The notes: generated by a model not told the origin, from the sequence alone. Shown: positions 38,124 to 46,713, numbered from the stretch's first letter. The stretch is 64,000 bases of DNA from Microbacterium sp. 2FI (GCF_005502885.1 NZ_SCMR01000006.1:99417-163416); one strand, 5' to 3'. Made by a program: numbers and translations.

Positions 38124-38797
38124 TGTTCACCGGAATCGTCGAAGAGATCGGTGCCGTCACCGCCGTCGAAACGGCGGGAGACGGCGTGCGGCTCACGGTG
38201 CAGGGGCCGAGAGCCGTGTCGGATGCCGCGCACGGCGACTCGATCGCGGTCAGCGGCGTGTGCCTCACGGTCGTCGATCAAGGATCGGATTGGTTCACCG
38301 CCGACGTCATGCGCCAGACGCTCGCGATGTCGACGCTCGCGGGCGTGGTGCCCGGGCTCGCCGTCAACCTCGAACGCGCCACCGTGGCGCACGGGCGACT
38401 CGGCGGCCACATCGTGCAGGGGCACATCGACGGCACCGGTGAGGTGCTCGACGTGCGCCCGGGCGCGCAGTGGAGCGTCGTGCGCATCGCACTGCCGGCC
38501 GAGCTCGCACCGCTCGTCGTCGACAAGGGGTCGATCGCCGTGGACGGGGTCTCGCTCACCGTGAGCGCAGCGAGCGAGGCGGCGCCGGCAGGCGGCATCC
38601 ACTGGTTCGAGGTATCGCTCATCCCCGAAACCCTCGCGGCGACGACTCTCGGCACCCGTGTCGCCGGCGACCGCGTCAATCTCGAGACCGACATCCTGGC
38701 GCGCCACGTGCAGCGCCTGCTCTCTTTCACCGCCGCCGTCACGGCGCCCGACTCGTCCGCGGCGATTGCCGCACCCACGGAAGGAGGCTCCGCATGA
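38123..38797 (+). CDS. ribE: Riboflavin synthase alpha subunit
   Basis: Enzyme of 224 residues dismutating two 6,7-dimethyl-8-ribityllumazines to riboflavin. Two lumazine-binding repeats are visible: MFTGIVEEIGAV with GVCLTVVD, and GHIVQGHIDGTGEV with DGVSLTVS. The N-terminal MFTGIVEE is the signature end. The C-tail is Ala/Ser-rich. Overlaps ribD by 1 bp and ribBA by 4 bp (ATGA). Confidence 0.95.
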   Translation: MFTGIVEEIGAVTAVETAGDGVRLTVQGPRAVSDAAHGDSIAVSGVCLTVVDQGSDWFTADVMRQTLAMSTLAGVVPGLAVNLERATVAHGRLGGHIVQGHIDGTGEVLDVRPGAQWSVVRIALPAELAPLVVDKGSIAVDGVSLTVSAASEAAPAGGIHWFEVSLIPETLAATTLGTRVAGDRVNLETDILARHVQRLLSFTAAVTAPDSSAAIAAPTEGGSA

Positions 38798-40071
38798 GCC
38801 TTTCCCCCATCCCCGAGGCCCTCGAGGCGCTGCGCGCCGGCAAGCCCGTCATCGTCGCGGACGATGAGAACCGTGAGAACGAGGGTGACGTCGTCATCTC
38901 GGCTCAGCTCGCGACCCCCGAGTGGATCGCGTGGACCGTCCGCTGGTCCAGCGGGTTCATCTGCGCGCCGATGCCCGCCGACTGGGCCGACCGGCTCGAC
39001 CTGCCACCGATGGTGGAGGTCAATCAGGATGCCCGCTCGACCGCGTACACCGTGAGCGTCGACGCGGCCGACCGCGTCTCGACCGGCATCAGCGCAGCCG
39101 ACCGCGCGCACACCCTGAACGTGCTGGCAGACCCCGCATCGGTGCCCACGAGCGTGATCCGCCCCGGTCACATCCTGCCGCTGCGCGCCGTCGACGGCGG
39201 CGTGCGCGAGCGCGGCGGCCACACCGAGGCCGCCGTCGAGCTGATGCGCCTCGCGGGCCTGCAGCCGGTCGGCGCGATCGCCGAGGTCGTCGCCGAAGAC
39301 GGATCGATGATGCGGCTGCCGGGGCTCATCGAGCTCGGCGCGCGCGACGGCGTGCCCGTGATCACCATCGAGCAGCTGATCGCGTACCTCAACGAGCACG
39401 AGCCGATCGCCGATCCGGGTCACGCGGTGCACAAGCGTCGAGTGAGCCTGCGCGCCGAGGCGCTCGTGCCCACATCGCACGGCGAGTTCCGCTTCCTCGC
39501 GTACAAGGACCGCACGACCGGCACCGACCACCTCGCCGTCGTCTCGGGCGAGCTCACCGACGAGGCCCCGCTCGTTCGCGTGCACTCCGAGTGCCTGACC
39601 GGCGAGGCCTTCGGGTCGCTCAAGTGCGAGTGCGGCCCCCAGCTGGAAGCAGCCCTCGACGCGATCGAGAAGGACGGCGGCGTCGTCATCTACATGCGCG
39701 GCCACGAGGGCCGCGGCATCGGGCTCATCAACAAGCTCCGCGCCTACAGCCTGCAGGAGCGGGGCCTCGACACCGTCGACGCGAACCTCGCGCTCGGCCT
39801 TCCGGCCGACGCGCGCGACTACGCGGCGGCGGCCGGCATCCTCGCCGACCTCGGGGTGCACCAGGTGCGGTTGCTCACCAACAACACCGACAAGGTGACC
39901 CAGCTGCGCGAGCTCGGCCTCCGGGTCATCGAGCAGGTGCCGCTGCTGGTCGGCGTCGGCCCCAACAACCACCAGTACCTGGCCACCAAGCGCGACCGCA
40001 TGGGCCACATCATCGACGACGGCGACCTGACGGACGCCCTCGAGCAGCTGACCGAAGGAGCAGGCGCGTGA
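38794..40071 (+). CDS. ribBA: Bifunctional DHBP synthase / GTP cyclohydrolase II
   Basis: Enzyme of 425 residues supplying both riboflavin precursors. The N-domain (1-about 205) makes 3,4-dihydroxy-2-butanone-4-phosphate: DDENRENEGD, then SVIRPGHILPLRA and RGGHTEAAVELMRLAG. The C-domain is GTP cyclohydrolase II: HSECLTGEAFGSLKCECGPQ with the three zinc Cys, HEGRGIGLINKLRAY, and LLTNNTDKVTQL. Both active sites look intact. ATG 38794 overlaps ribE. Confidence 0.95.
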   Translation: MSLSPIPEALEALRAGKPVIVADDENRENEGDVVISAQLATPEWIAWTVRWSSGFICAPMPADWADRLDLPPMVEVNQDARSTAYTVSVDAADRVSTGISAADRAHTLNVLADPASVPTSVIRPGHILPLRAVDGGVRERGGHTEAAVELMRLAGLQPVGAIAEVVAEDGSMMRLPGLIELGARDGVPVITIEQLIAYLNEHEPIADPGHAVHKRRVSLRAEALVPTSHGEFRFLAYKDRTTGTDHLAVVSGELTDEAPLVRVHSECLTGEAFGSLKCECGPQLEAALDAIEKDGGVVIYMRGHEGRGIGLINKLRAYSLQERGLDTVDANLALGLPADARDYAAAAGILADLGVHQVRLLTNNTDKVTQLRELGLRVIEQVPLLVGVGPNNHQYLATKRDRMGHIIDDGDLTDALEQLTEGAGA

Positions 40072-40550
40072 GCGGCACGGGCGCACCGAAGATCACCGGA
40101 ACCGTCGACGGGAGCGGACTCGACGTCGTCGTCATCGCCGGAACCTGGCATGACGTCATCACCGACGGGCTGATCGCCGGCGCGCAGCGCGCCCTCGACG
40201 CGTACGGTGCGTCGTGGCGACTCGTACGCGTGCCCGGATCGTTCGAGCTGCCGGTCGCGGCGAAGGCGGCCCTCGAGGCGGGAGCCGACGCGGTCGTGGC
40301 GCTCGGCGTCATCATCCGGGGCGGAACGCCGCACTTTGAGTTCGTGTCGTCGGCCGCGACCGACGGCCTCACGCGGGTGGCGCTGGATACCGGCAAGCCC
40401 GTCGGCTTCGGCGTGCTGACCCTCGACGACGAAGACCAGGGCATCGCCCGCGCCGGTCTGCCGGGGTCGATCGAGGACAAGGGCTTCGAAGCCGCGGATG
40501 CCGCCGTCCGCACCGCGCTGGTGGTGCGGGAGCTGCGCGCCGGTCGCTGA
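40068..40550 (+). CDS. ribH: 6,7-Dimethyl-8-ribityllumazine synthase
   Basis: Icosahedral-type enzyme of 160 residues joining the RibBA and RibD products. VVVIAGTWHDVITDGLIAGA, VRVPGSFELPVAAKAAL and GVIIRGGTPHFEFV (catalytic His) are all present, as is GFGVLTLDDEDQGIARAG. GTG 40068 overlaps the ribBA stop (GTGA). Last gene of the rib operon. Confidence 0.95.
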   Translation: MSGTGAPKITGTVDGSGLDVVVIAGTWHDVITDGLIAGAQRALDAYGASWRLVRVPGSFELPVAAKAALEAGADAVVALGVIIRGGTPHFEFVSSAATDGLTRVALDTGKPVGFGVLTLDDEDQGIARAGLPGSIEDKGFEAADAAVRTALVVRELRAGR

Positions 40551-40623
40551 CCCGACGTATCACGTGAGGTCGGTTCCTCCTCCTTGCCGGTATCCCCCAC
40601 CGACGCAGGAGAAGGGAACCATC

Positions 40624-40932
40624 ATGGCCACGCAAGTCGCGTCCTATCACGTGCTCGTCTACGGCGGACCCACGGGGTACCAGACCAATCGAGCTCAGAT
40701 CCAGCTCTCGGATGCGGCGGGCGCGTCCGTCGCCTGGATCCGCTTCAACGACCCCGGGATGAGCTTCGAGACGGACTACGAGTCCGACGGGTTCATTCGC
40801 ATGCACCTGCCCTCGGCGATGTTCCAGCCGGTGCTGGATCTCCTCCGCAACGAGGACGGCACGTACATCTACTTCACCGCCGGCCGCGCGTTCCTCGGCA
40901 CCGCGAGCGAGCCCATCGGCGAGGGCGAGTAG
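40624..40932 (+). CDS. Small conserved-looking hypothetical protein
   Basis: 102 residues with a good start (AAGGGAACC before ATG 40624). It begins MATQVASYHVLVYGG, contains AGASVAWIRFNDPGM and ends GRAFLGTASEPIGEGE. It is acidic, with alternating hydrophobic residues suggesting a small beta-rich fold and no signal peptide or membrane span. I do not recognise the family. It lies 73 nt after ribH and is followed by a hairpin repeat; co-transcription with the rib operon is possible. Confidence 0.75.
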   Translation: MATQVASYHVLVYGGPTGYQTNRAQIQLSDAAGASVAWIRFNDPGMSFETDYESDGFIRMHLPSAMFQPVLDLLRNEDGTYIYFTAGRAFLGTASEPIGEGE

Positions 40933-40953
40933 CGGCAGCATCCGTCCTCCCTC

Positions 40954-41031
40954 CCGGGTTTGGGGCGCCTTCCGTCCGCGACACGCCGGGCCCGTCGGCG
41001 TGTCGTGCACGCGGCGCGCCCCGAACCGGGA
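40954..41031. repeat. Intergenic hairpin repeat, family GGGTTTGGGGCGCC (copy A)
   Basis: An outer imperfect inverted repeat (CCCGGGTTTGGGGCGC with GCGCGCCCCGAACCGGG) encloses an inner perfect 10-bp stem CGACACGCCG (40979-40988) / CGGCGTGTCG (40996-41005). The same sequence recurs at 46580-46713. It lies downstream of the small hypothetical gene and may also end its transcript. Confidence 0.9.
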
Positions 41032-41092
41032 TGCGGCCCATCAGACGCAAGGGATGAGGGGCGCCTTGGTGGCGCGGATGCCGTGATCGGCC

Positions 41093-41098
41093 TAGCGT
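41093..41098 (+). promoter_or_regulatory. -10 box TAGCGT before the small membrane-protein gene (leaderless)
   Basis: TAGCGT, 7-nt gap, ATG 41106. Confidence 0.5.
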
Positions 41099-41105
41099 GA
41101 CCTTC

Positions 41106-41459
41106 ATGGAGTTCCTGCGCCACCTCGTCGTCCTCGTCCACCTCGTCGGCTTCGCCATCCTGTTCGGAGCCTGGGTCGTCGAGGCGGTGAACGGGCGCAA
41201 GCAGGTGACGCGGCTCATGAACTGGGGCCTCGCGATCGCCGCCGTCGCCGGCCTCGCGCTCGCGGCGCCCTGGGGCATCGAGTACGACCTCAACTACGTG
41301 AAGATCGGCGTCAAGCTCGTGATCCTGCTCGTGATCGGCGCGCTCCTCGGCATCGGCGCGGGGCGCCAGCGCAAGAGCGGCTCGGTACCGCCGGCGATCT
41401 TCTGGTCGATCGGCGTACTGACATTCGCCAACGCGGCGATCGCGGTGCTCTGGCGCTGA
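41106..41459 (+). CDS. Small membrane protein of unknown function
   Basis: 117 residues with four hydrophobic spans (about 4-24, 38-56, 64-84, 94-115) and His/Val-rich first helix LRHLVVLVHLVGFAILFGAW. A short conserved-looking segment NYVKIGVKLVILLVI follows a periplasmic loop. I do not recognise a named family. ATG 41106 is chosen because TAGCGT lies 7 nt upstream; GTG 41097 would overlap that box. Convergent with the ABC exporter operon. Confidence 0.75.
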   Translation: MEFLRHLVVLVHLVGFAILFGAWVVEAVNGRKQVTRLMNWGLAIAAVAGLALAAPWGIEYDLNYVKIGVKLVILLVIGALLGIGAGRQRKSGSVPPAIFWSIGVLTFANAAIAVLWR

Positions 41460-41480
41460 CGCCGGCGCGCCACCCGGTCC

Positions 41481-42323
41481 TCAGTCGAGGAAGAGGTGCC
41501 GCAGCCGCTTCGTCGCGAACACCAGGCCGATGCCGATCATCACGACGAAGTACGCGACGTGAACGAGCATCATCGGCCCGATCGCCCCGGTCGTGAGCCC
41601 GCGGATCAGCTCGACGCCGTGCCACAGCGGGAACGCGACGACGATCGCCTGAACCCACTCGGGGTAGACGGTGATCGGGTAGAACGTCGCCGAGAACAGG
41701 AACATCGGCAGCAGCACGAAGTTGATGAGGTCCATCTGCTGGAAGACCTTCATGTAGCTGGTGACGGCCATGCCGACGGCGGCGAACCCGAAGGCGATGA
41801 GGAGCACCGCCGGGAGAGCCAGGATCGCGGTCCACGCGAGGTTCAGCCCGAAGACCTGCATGATGACCATGAACCCGCTCGCGTACAGCAGGCCTCGCAG
41901 GAGCGCGTACATGATCTCGCCGAGGGCGACATCGAGCGGGCCGAGAGAAGTGGCCAGCATCCCCTCGTAGAGCTTGGCGTAGTTCATCTTGAAGAAGACG
42001 TTCCACGTCGAGTCGTAGATCGCGCCGTTCATCGCCGAGACAGCGAGCAGCGCCGGCGCGATGAAGGCCGCGTACGGGATCTCCATGCCGGTCGAGGTCT
42101 GCACGTCGCCGATGAGGGCACCGAGGCCGATTCCCATCGAGGCGAGGTAGAGCACCGGCTCGAAGAAGCCCGACAGCACGACGACCCAGCTCGACGAGCG
42201 GGCGGCGATGAGCCCCCGCTGCACGACCGAGCCCGGGTTGCCGGCGTACAGCGCGCGCACACCGCCGCGGCGCAGGTCACGCGCCCCGACCGGGGACGCC
42301 TGGGTGTTCTCGAGCGCGCTCAC
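41481..42323 (-). CDS. ABC-2 type transporter permease (second subunit)
   Basis: Permease of 280 residues with six spans in the ABC-2/NodJ-like family. GDVQTSTGMEIPYAAFIAPALL near 80 and the C-terminal LVFATKRLRHLFLD are as in daunorubicin/NodJ exporters. GTG 42323 overlaps the stop of the partner permease (GTGA). The cargo is not evident; lipid, polysaccharide or drug export are possible. Confidence 0.9.
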   Translation of the reverse strand: MSALENTQASPVGARDLRRGGVRALYAGNPGSVVQRGLIAARSSSWVVVLSGFFEPVLYLASMGIGLGALIGDVQTSTGMEIPYAAFIAPALLAVSAMNGAIYDSTWNVFFKMNYAKLYEGMLATSLGPLDVALGEIMYALLRGLLYASGFMVIMQVFGLNLAWTAILALPAVLLIAFGFAAVGMAVTSYMKVFQQMDLINFVLLPMFLFSATFYPITVYPEWVQAIVVAFPLWHGVELIRGLTTGAIGPMMLVHVAYFVVMIGIGLVFATKRLRHLFLD

Positions 42324-43219
42324 TTGGCGAGCCTCCTCGTGAAGTTGCGACGCGCGAAGGCGTAGCCGACCACCGCCAGCGTCACGAGGTACACGACGTG
42401 CACGACGGTGAGCAGCGGCTCTTCCGGCCGGCCGTACATGAGGCTGCGGCCGAGCTCGGTCGCATGCCACAGCGGCGACACCCACCCGATCGGCTGCAGC
42501 CAGATGGGGAGCGTCTCGAGCGGGTAGAACGTGCCCGAGAACAGGAACATCGGCATGAACACGAATCGCTGCACGAGCGCGAACTGCCCCTTGTCGTCTT
42601 CGATGGATGCCGCGTACGCCATGATCGGCGCCCCGAACGCCCAGCCGCCGAGGATCGACACGAAGATCGCGATCCACCCGGTCTCGGGGTTCGGCACCGC
42701 CTGGAACATCCAGATGAAGAGGTAGTACCCGCTCGCGGCCGCAGCGATGCGGGCCGTCGCGCCCAGCAGCACGCCGGTCGCGATCTGGCCCGACGCGATC
42801 GGCGAGGCGTTGAACCCGAAGAAGAAGCGCCGCCACTTGAAGCCGTCCATGACGGGGTAGGTGAACTCCTCGCTCGCGACCTGGATCGCGGCGGTCATGA
42901 GCAGCGCCGGCGCGACGAAGACGACGTACGAGACGGTGCGGCCCGAGTCGTCGGTGATCGGCGCGTCGATGAGCGCCGCGAGCCCCACGGCGAGGCCCAG
43001 CAGGTACAGGATCGGCTGCCCGAGGGCGCCGATGATGATGGTCCAGCCGTACGCGCGCATCGCGCGCACCATGTGCTCGGCGACGTAGATTGCGCCGAAC
43101 GCCCGGGGCTTGCGACCCCACTCCATCGCCTCGTCGCGCAGCTGCGCGACGGTCGGGGTCTCGGTGACGGCGACCGGGCCGGGGCCGGGCGCGTCGGGAC
43201 CGTCGGGACGCAGGCTCAT
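42320..43219 (-). CDS. ABC-2 type transporter permease (first subunit)
   Basis: Permease of 299 residues: a Pro/Gly-rich N-tail (about 1-50), then six spans with FVAPALLMTAAIQVASEEFTYPVMDGFKW in the re-entrant region. It is homologous to the partner at 41481, so the exporter is a heterodimer. ATG 43219 overlaps the ATPase stop (ATGA). Confidence 0.9.
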   Translation of the reverse strand: MSLRPDGPDAPGPGPVAVTETPTVAQLRDEAMEWGRKPRAFGAIYVAEHMVRAMRAYGWTIIIGALGQPILYLLGLAVGLAALIDAPITDDSGRTVSYVVFVAPALLMTAAIQVASEEFTYPVMDGFKWRRFFFGFNASPIASGQIATGVLLGATARIAAAASGYYLFIWMFQAVPNPETGWIAIFVSILGGWAFGAPIMAYAASIEDDKGQFALVQRFVFMPMFLFSGTFYPLETLPIWLQPIGWVSPLWHATELGRSLMYGRPEEPLLTVVHVVYLVTLAVVGYAFARRNFTRRLAK

Positions 43220-44175
43220 TCGATCAGCGACCTTCCGGTGAGGCGCAGGAACACGTCCTCCAGGCTCGAGCGGCGCACGAGCGAAGTCATCGGATGCAGC
43301 CCCAGCGTCTCGACGATGTGCGCGAGCGCCTTCTCGCCGTCTTCGGTGTAGATGAGGATGCGGTCGGGAAGCACCTCGACCCGATCGTGCGACGAGAGCC
43401 CGTCCGGCCCGCGGAGCCGATCGGCGACGCCCACGTTCGCGTCGGACCCGAACCGCACCTCGAGAACCTCGCGGCTGGAGTGCTCGCGGATGAGCGACGC
43501 GGGTGTGCCCTCGGCCATGATCCGGCCCTTGTCGACCACGATCAGCCGGTCGCAGAGCTGCTCGGCCTCGTCCATGTAGTGGGTCGTCAGCACGAGCGTC
43601 GTACCGCGCTCCTTCAGCCGGAAGAGGCGATCCCACAGCACGTGGCGCGCCTGCGGGTCAAGTCCCGTGGTCGGCTCGTCGAGCAGCAGGATGCGGGGGT
43701 CGTTCACGAGCCCGCGCGCGATGGTGAGTCGCCGCTTCATGCCGCCCGAGAGCTGGTCGACCTTGCTCTTGGCCTTCTCCTCGAGCTGCGCGAAGGCGAG
43801 GAGCTCGTCGGCCTTCTGCGCGCACACCTTGCCCGGCAGGCCGAAGTACCGCCCGTAGATGTAGAGGTTCTCACGCGCATTCAGCTCGCCGTCGAGGTTG
43901 TCCTGCTGTGGCACGACCCCCAGGCGCGAGCGGATCTCGGGGCCGTAGCGATCAGGATCCAGGCCCAGGATCGACAGCTCGCCGCGCGTGCGCGTCGACA
44001 CCGCCCCGATCATCTTCATCGTCGTGGATTTGCCCGCCCCGTTCGGGCCGAGGAGCCCGAACGACTCACCCGGCGCGACCTCGAACGAGAGCCCGTCGAC
44101 CGCGAGGAAGTCAGGCTTGCCCTTCACCGGGTAGGCCTTGACGAGGTTCTCTGCGACGATGACGGGCTCTGGCAC
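43216..44175 (-). CDS. ABC transporter ATP-binding protein (exporter, NodI/DrrA type)
   Basis: ATPase of 319 residues. Walker A is GPNGAGKST (near 43-51), the Q-loop QQDNL, the signature LSGGMKRRL and Walker B ILLLDEPTTGLDP. The C-terminal extension after about 235 (VRFGSDANVGVADRL and on) is typical of DrrA/NodI-like exporters. GTG 44175 is preceded by TAGGGT and a 6-nt gap, so the mRNA is probably leaderless. First gene of a three-gene operon, divergent from a small HTH gene. Confidence 0.93.
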   Translation of the reverse strand: MPEPVIVAENLVKAYPVKGKPDFLAVDGLSFEVAPGESFGLLGPNGAGKSTTMKMIGAVSTRTRGELSILGLDPDRYGPEIRSRLGVVPQQDNLDGELNARENLYIYGRYFGLPGKVCAQKADELLAFAQLEEKAKSKVDQLSGGMKRRLTIARGLVNDPRILLLDEPTTGLDPQARHVLWDRLFRLKERGTTLVLTTHYMDEAEQLCDRLIVVDKGRIMAEGTPASLIREHSSREVLEVRFGSDANVGVADRLRGPDGLSSHDRVEVLPDRILIYTEDGEKALAHIVETLGLHPMTSLVRRSSLEDVFLRLTGRSLIE

Positions 44176-44181
44176 CGGACT

Positions 44182-44187
44182 ACCCTA
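44182..44187 (-). promoter_or_regulatory. -10 box TAGGGT before the ABC exporter operon (leaderless)
   Basis: TAGGGT on the minus strand, 6-nt gap, GTG 44175-44173. Confidence 0.6.
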
Positions 44188-44216
44188 ACGCCGCCCGCCG
44201 ACACGGCACACGCTGC

Positions 44217-44261
44217 GTCAACTCCGGTTGACAAGCGAGAGAAGTGTCAACTACGGTTGAC
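44217..44261 (+). promoter_or_regulatory. Tandem palindromic operators GTCAACTNCGGTTGAC with embedded promoter
   Basis: Two 16-bp palindromes (44217-44232 and 44246-44261) differ at one base and are centred 29 bp apart. A promoter TTGACA (44228-44233), 18-nt spacer, TACGGT (44252-44257) sits across both, so a bound protein would cover both boxes. The next gene encodes a 71-residue HTH protein, the likely ligand. Confidence 0.75.
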
Positions 44262-44304
44262 GCCGGATGCCGCTGCCTCGGCATCCGATCGTGAAAGGAC
44301 GCCG

Positions 44305-44520
44305 ATGAGCGGAGACGATCTGCGCACCCTCATCGGGTCGGCGCCCGAACGCGAGCCGATCGCCGAGCTCCACCGCCTCGCCGACGTCCGCCGCGAGCTC
44401 GCACGCGCCGAAGAGGTGCAGGTGCGCCGCGCGCGCAACCTCGGGTACTCGTGGCAGGCGATCGCCGGAGCCCTCGGCGTGACCCGGCAGGCCGTCCACA
44501 AGAAGTACGGTCGAAGGTAA
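44305..44520 (+). CDS. Small helix-turn-helix DNA-binding protein
   Basis: 71 residues: a charged helical N-half with RRELARAEEVQVRRARNLG, then an HTH GYSWQAIAGALGVTRQAVHKKYG at 47-69. This form is common in actinobacteria as a stand-alone regulator, often beside Clp-type or transporter genes. ATG 44305 has AAAGGA before it. Tandem palindromes cover its promoter, so autorepression is likely. It is divergent from the ABC exporter operon and precedes an ABC half-transporter by 27 nt (6 nt if that gene begins at 44527), so it may control both. Confidence 0.9.
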   Translation: MSGDDLRTLIGSAPEREPIAELHRLADVRRELARAEEVQVRRARNLGYSWQAIAGALGVTRQAVHKKYGRR

Positions 44521-44547
44521 CCCCCGATGCACGAACGAGGTACACCC

Positions 44548-46533
44548 ATGCCCTCCGCCGAACTCGACGCCGAACGCGGCACCGATCTCGAGGCCACCCC
44601 GGCCACCACGCCCCGCACCCGCGGTCGCGGGCGCCGCGGCAAGGCCGACGACGGGCCACGCGCCACCTTCGGGCAGCTGCTGCCCTACCTCTTCGAGCAC
44701 AAGCGGACGCTCGTCATCGTCGCGGTGCTCAGCGTGCTCAGCGCGATCGCGACCCTCGTGCAGCCGCTGCTGGTCGGCCAGGTCATCGAGCGCGTGCAGA
44801 ACGAAGTCGACCTCGGGTTTCTGCTGTGGGCGCTCGTCGGGTTCGTGGTCGTCGGCTCACTCATCTCGGGCTTCCAGCACTACCTGCTGCAGCGCACCGG
44901 CACCGCGGTGGTCTATTCAAGCCGTCGCAAGCTCATCGCGCGCATCCTGCACCTGCCGATCAGCGAATTCGATGCGCGCCGCACGGGCGACCTCGTCTCG
45001 CGCGTCGGCAGCGACACGACCCTCCTGTACGCCGTGCTCACGCAGGGGCTCTCGGATTCCATCGGCAACGCACTCGTCTTCGTCGGCGCACTCGTCGCGA
45101 TGGCGGTGATCGACCCGATCCTTCTGGCGATCATCGTGATCGTGATCGGCGTCTCGGTGGTCGGAGTCGTGGCGCTTTCCGGACGCATCCGCACGGCATC
45201 CACCGAGCAGCAGGAGAAGGTCGGCGAGCTCGCCTCCGGCGTCGAGCGCGCGGTGGGATCGATCCGCACCGTGCGCGCGGCCGGCGCCACCGACCGCGAG
45301 GTCGACGCCGTCACCGAGCGCGCGACCGACGCGTACCGCGTGGGCGTTCGGATCGCGAAGGTGTCGGCGCTCGTCGTGCCGATCGCCGGCATCGCGCTGC
45401 AGGTCTCGCTGCTCGTCGTGATCGGCCTCGGCGGCTACCGCGTGGCGACCGGGGCGCTGTCGATCGCGAGCCTCGTGACCTTCATCATGTTCCTGTTCCT
45501 CCTGATCGCGCCGCTCGGGTCGTTCTTCGGCGCGATCACCTCGGTCAATCAGGCGCTCGGCGCACTCGGCCGCATCCAGGAGGTGCTCGATCTGCCGATC
45601 GAGGATCAGGACGACGCGGCGCTCGCGGCGGCGGCGGTGCCGGCATCCGGCGATGTCGCGTCGGCCGGCACCGCGCCCGCGATCGAGTTCCGCGACGTGC
45701 GCTTCCGCTACCCCGAGGCGGTCGTCGCCGCCCGCCGCAAGGCCGAGACCGAGGCGAAGGCGGTGCTCGAGAACGCGCACGTCGACACGTCCGCGATCGC
45801 GCTGGGCTCGGCATCCGACTCCCCCATCACATCGACCGAGACGGATGCCGCCGGTGACGTGCTGGGCGGTGTGTCGTTCTCGGTGCCGCGGGGATCGCGC
45901 GTCGCCCTCGTCGGGCCGTCGGGTGCGGGAAAGAGCACGACGCTTGCGCTCATCGAGCGGTTCTACGATCCGACCGGCGGCGCGATCCTGCTCGACGGCG
46001 TCGACGTGCGCCGACGCCCGCGTGCCGAGCTGCGCGCACAGCTCGGGTACGTCGAGCAGGACGCCCCGACCCTCGCCGGCACCATCGGGGACAACCTGCG
46101 CCTGGCCTCGCCCGAGGCGACGGATGCCGAGTGCGAGGCCGTGCTGCGCGCGGTCAACCTCGGCGAGGTGCTCGACCGCAGCCCGCTCGGACTCGACGCC
46201 CCCGTCGGCGAGTCGGGTGTCATGCTCTCGGGCGGCGAGCGCCAGCGCCTCGCGATCGCCCGCGCGCTGCTGGCCGCTCCCCCGATCCTGCTGCTGGACG
46301 AGTCGACGTCGTCGCTCGACGGCCTCAACGAGCAGCGTATGCGCGACGCGATCGACGCCGTCGCCGCGGGGCGCACGCTGATCGTGATCGCGCACCGCCT
46401 GTCGACCGTCGTAGACAGCGACCTCATCGTCGTGATGGACCACGGCCGTGTCGTCGGCCAGGGAACGCATTCCGAGCTCGTCGCCACGACCCCGCTGTAT
46501 CGCGACCTCGCGAAGCACCAGCTGCTGGTCTGA
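44548..46533 (+). CDS. ABC half-transporter (fused membrane and ATPase domains)
   Basis: Exporter subunit of 661 residues acting as a dimer. After a basic N-tail (about 1-40), six spans form the ABC-type I membrane domain (about 50-340). The ATPase (about 370-661) has Walker A GPSGAGKST, the Q-loop YVEQDAP, the signature MLSGGERQRL and Walker B ILLLDESTSSLD. Oddly, about 50 residues are inserted between the A-loop strand FRYPEA and VLGGVSFSV. I prefer ATG 44548 (GAGGT upstream); ATG 44527 is 6 nt after the HTH gene. Drug or lipid export is possible; no substrate is evident. Confidence 0.9.
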   Translation: MPSAELDAERGTDLEATPATTPRTRGRGRRGKADDGPRATFGQLLPYLFEHKRTLVIVAVLSVLSAIATLVQPLLVGQVIERVQNEVDLGFLLWALVGFVVVGSLISGFQHYLLQRTGTAVVYSSRRKLIARILHLPISEFDARRTGDLVSRVGSDTTLLYAVLTQGLSDSIGNALVFVGALVAMAVIDPILLAIIVIVIGVSVVGVVALSGRIRTASTEQQEKVGELASGVERAVGSIRTVRAAGATDREVDAVTERATDAYRVGVRIAKVSALVVPIAGIALQVSLLVVIGLGGYRVATGALSIASLVTFIMFLFLLIAPLGSFFGAITSVNQALGALGRIQEVLDLPIEDQDDAALAAAAVPASGDVASAGTAPAIEFRDVRFRYPEAVVAARRKAETEAKAVLENAHVDTSAIALGSASDSPITSTETDAAGDVLGGVSFSVPRGSRVALVGPSGAGKSTTLALIERFYDPTGGAILLDGVDVRRRPRAELRAQLGYVEQDAPTLAGTIGDNLRLASPEATDAECEAVLRAVNLGEVLDRSPLGLDAPVGESGVMLSGGERQRLAIARALLAAPPILLLDESTSSLDGLNEQRMRDAIDAVAAGRTLIVIAHRLSTVVDSDLIVVMDHGRVVGQGTHSELVATTPLYRDLAKHQLLV

Positions 46534-46579
46534 GACTCGGCCGCTGGGTCGAGCGCCGCCGAGGCTGCTCACCTCCGGC

Positions 46580-46713
46580 GCTTGGGGCGCCCCGCGTGCG
46601 CGACACGCCGAGTTCGAACCGCGCCGCCCCCACCCACTCCGGGTTTGGGGCGCCTCCCGTGCGCGACACGCCGGACACCCCGGCGTTTCGCGCACGGATC
46701 ACGCCCCAAGCCC
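46580..46713. repeat. Intergenic hairpin repeat, family GGGTTTGGGGCGCC (copies B and C)
   Basis: Copy B (from 46580) shares CTTGGGGCGCC and GTGCGCGACACGCCG with copy A. Copy C (46640-46713) has GGGTTTGGGGCGCC, GTGCGCGACACGCCGG, then the inverted half CCGGCGTTTCGCGCAC and CGCCCCAAGCCC. They fill most of the 246 bp between two convergent genes. Confidence 0.88.
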
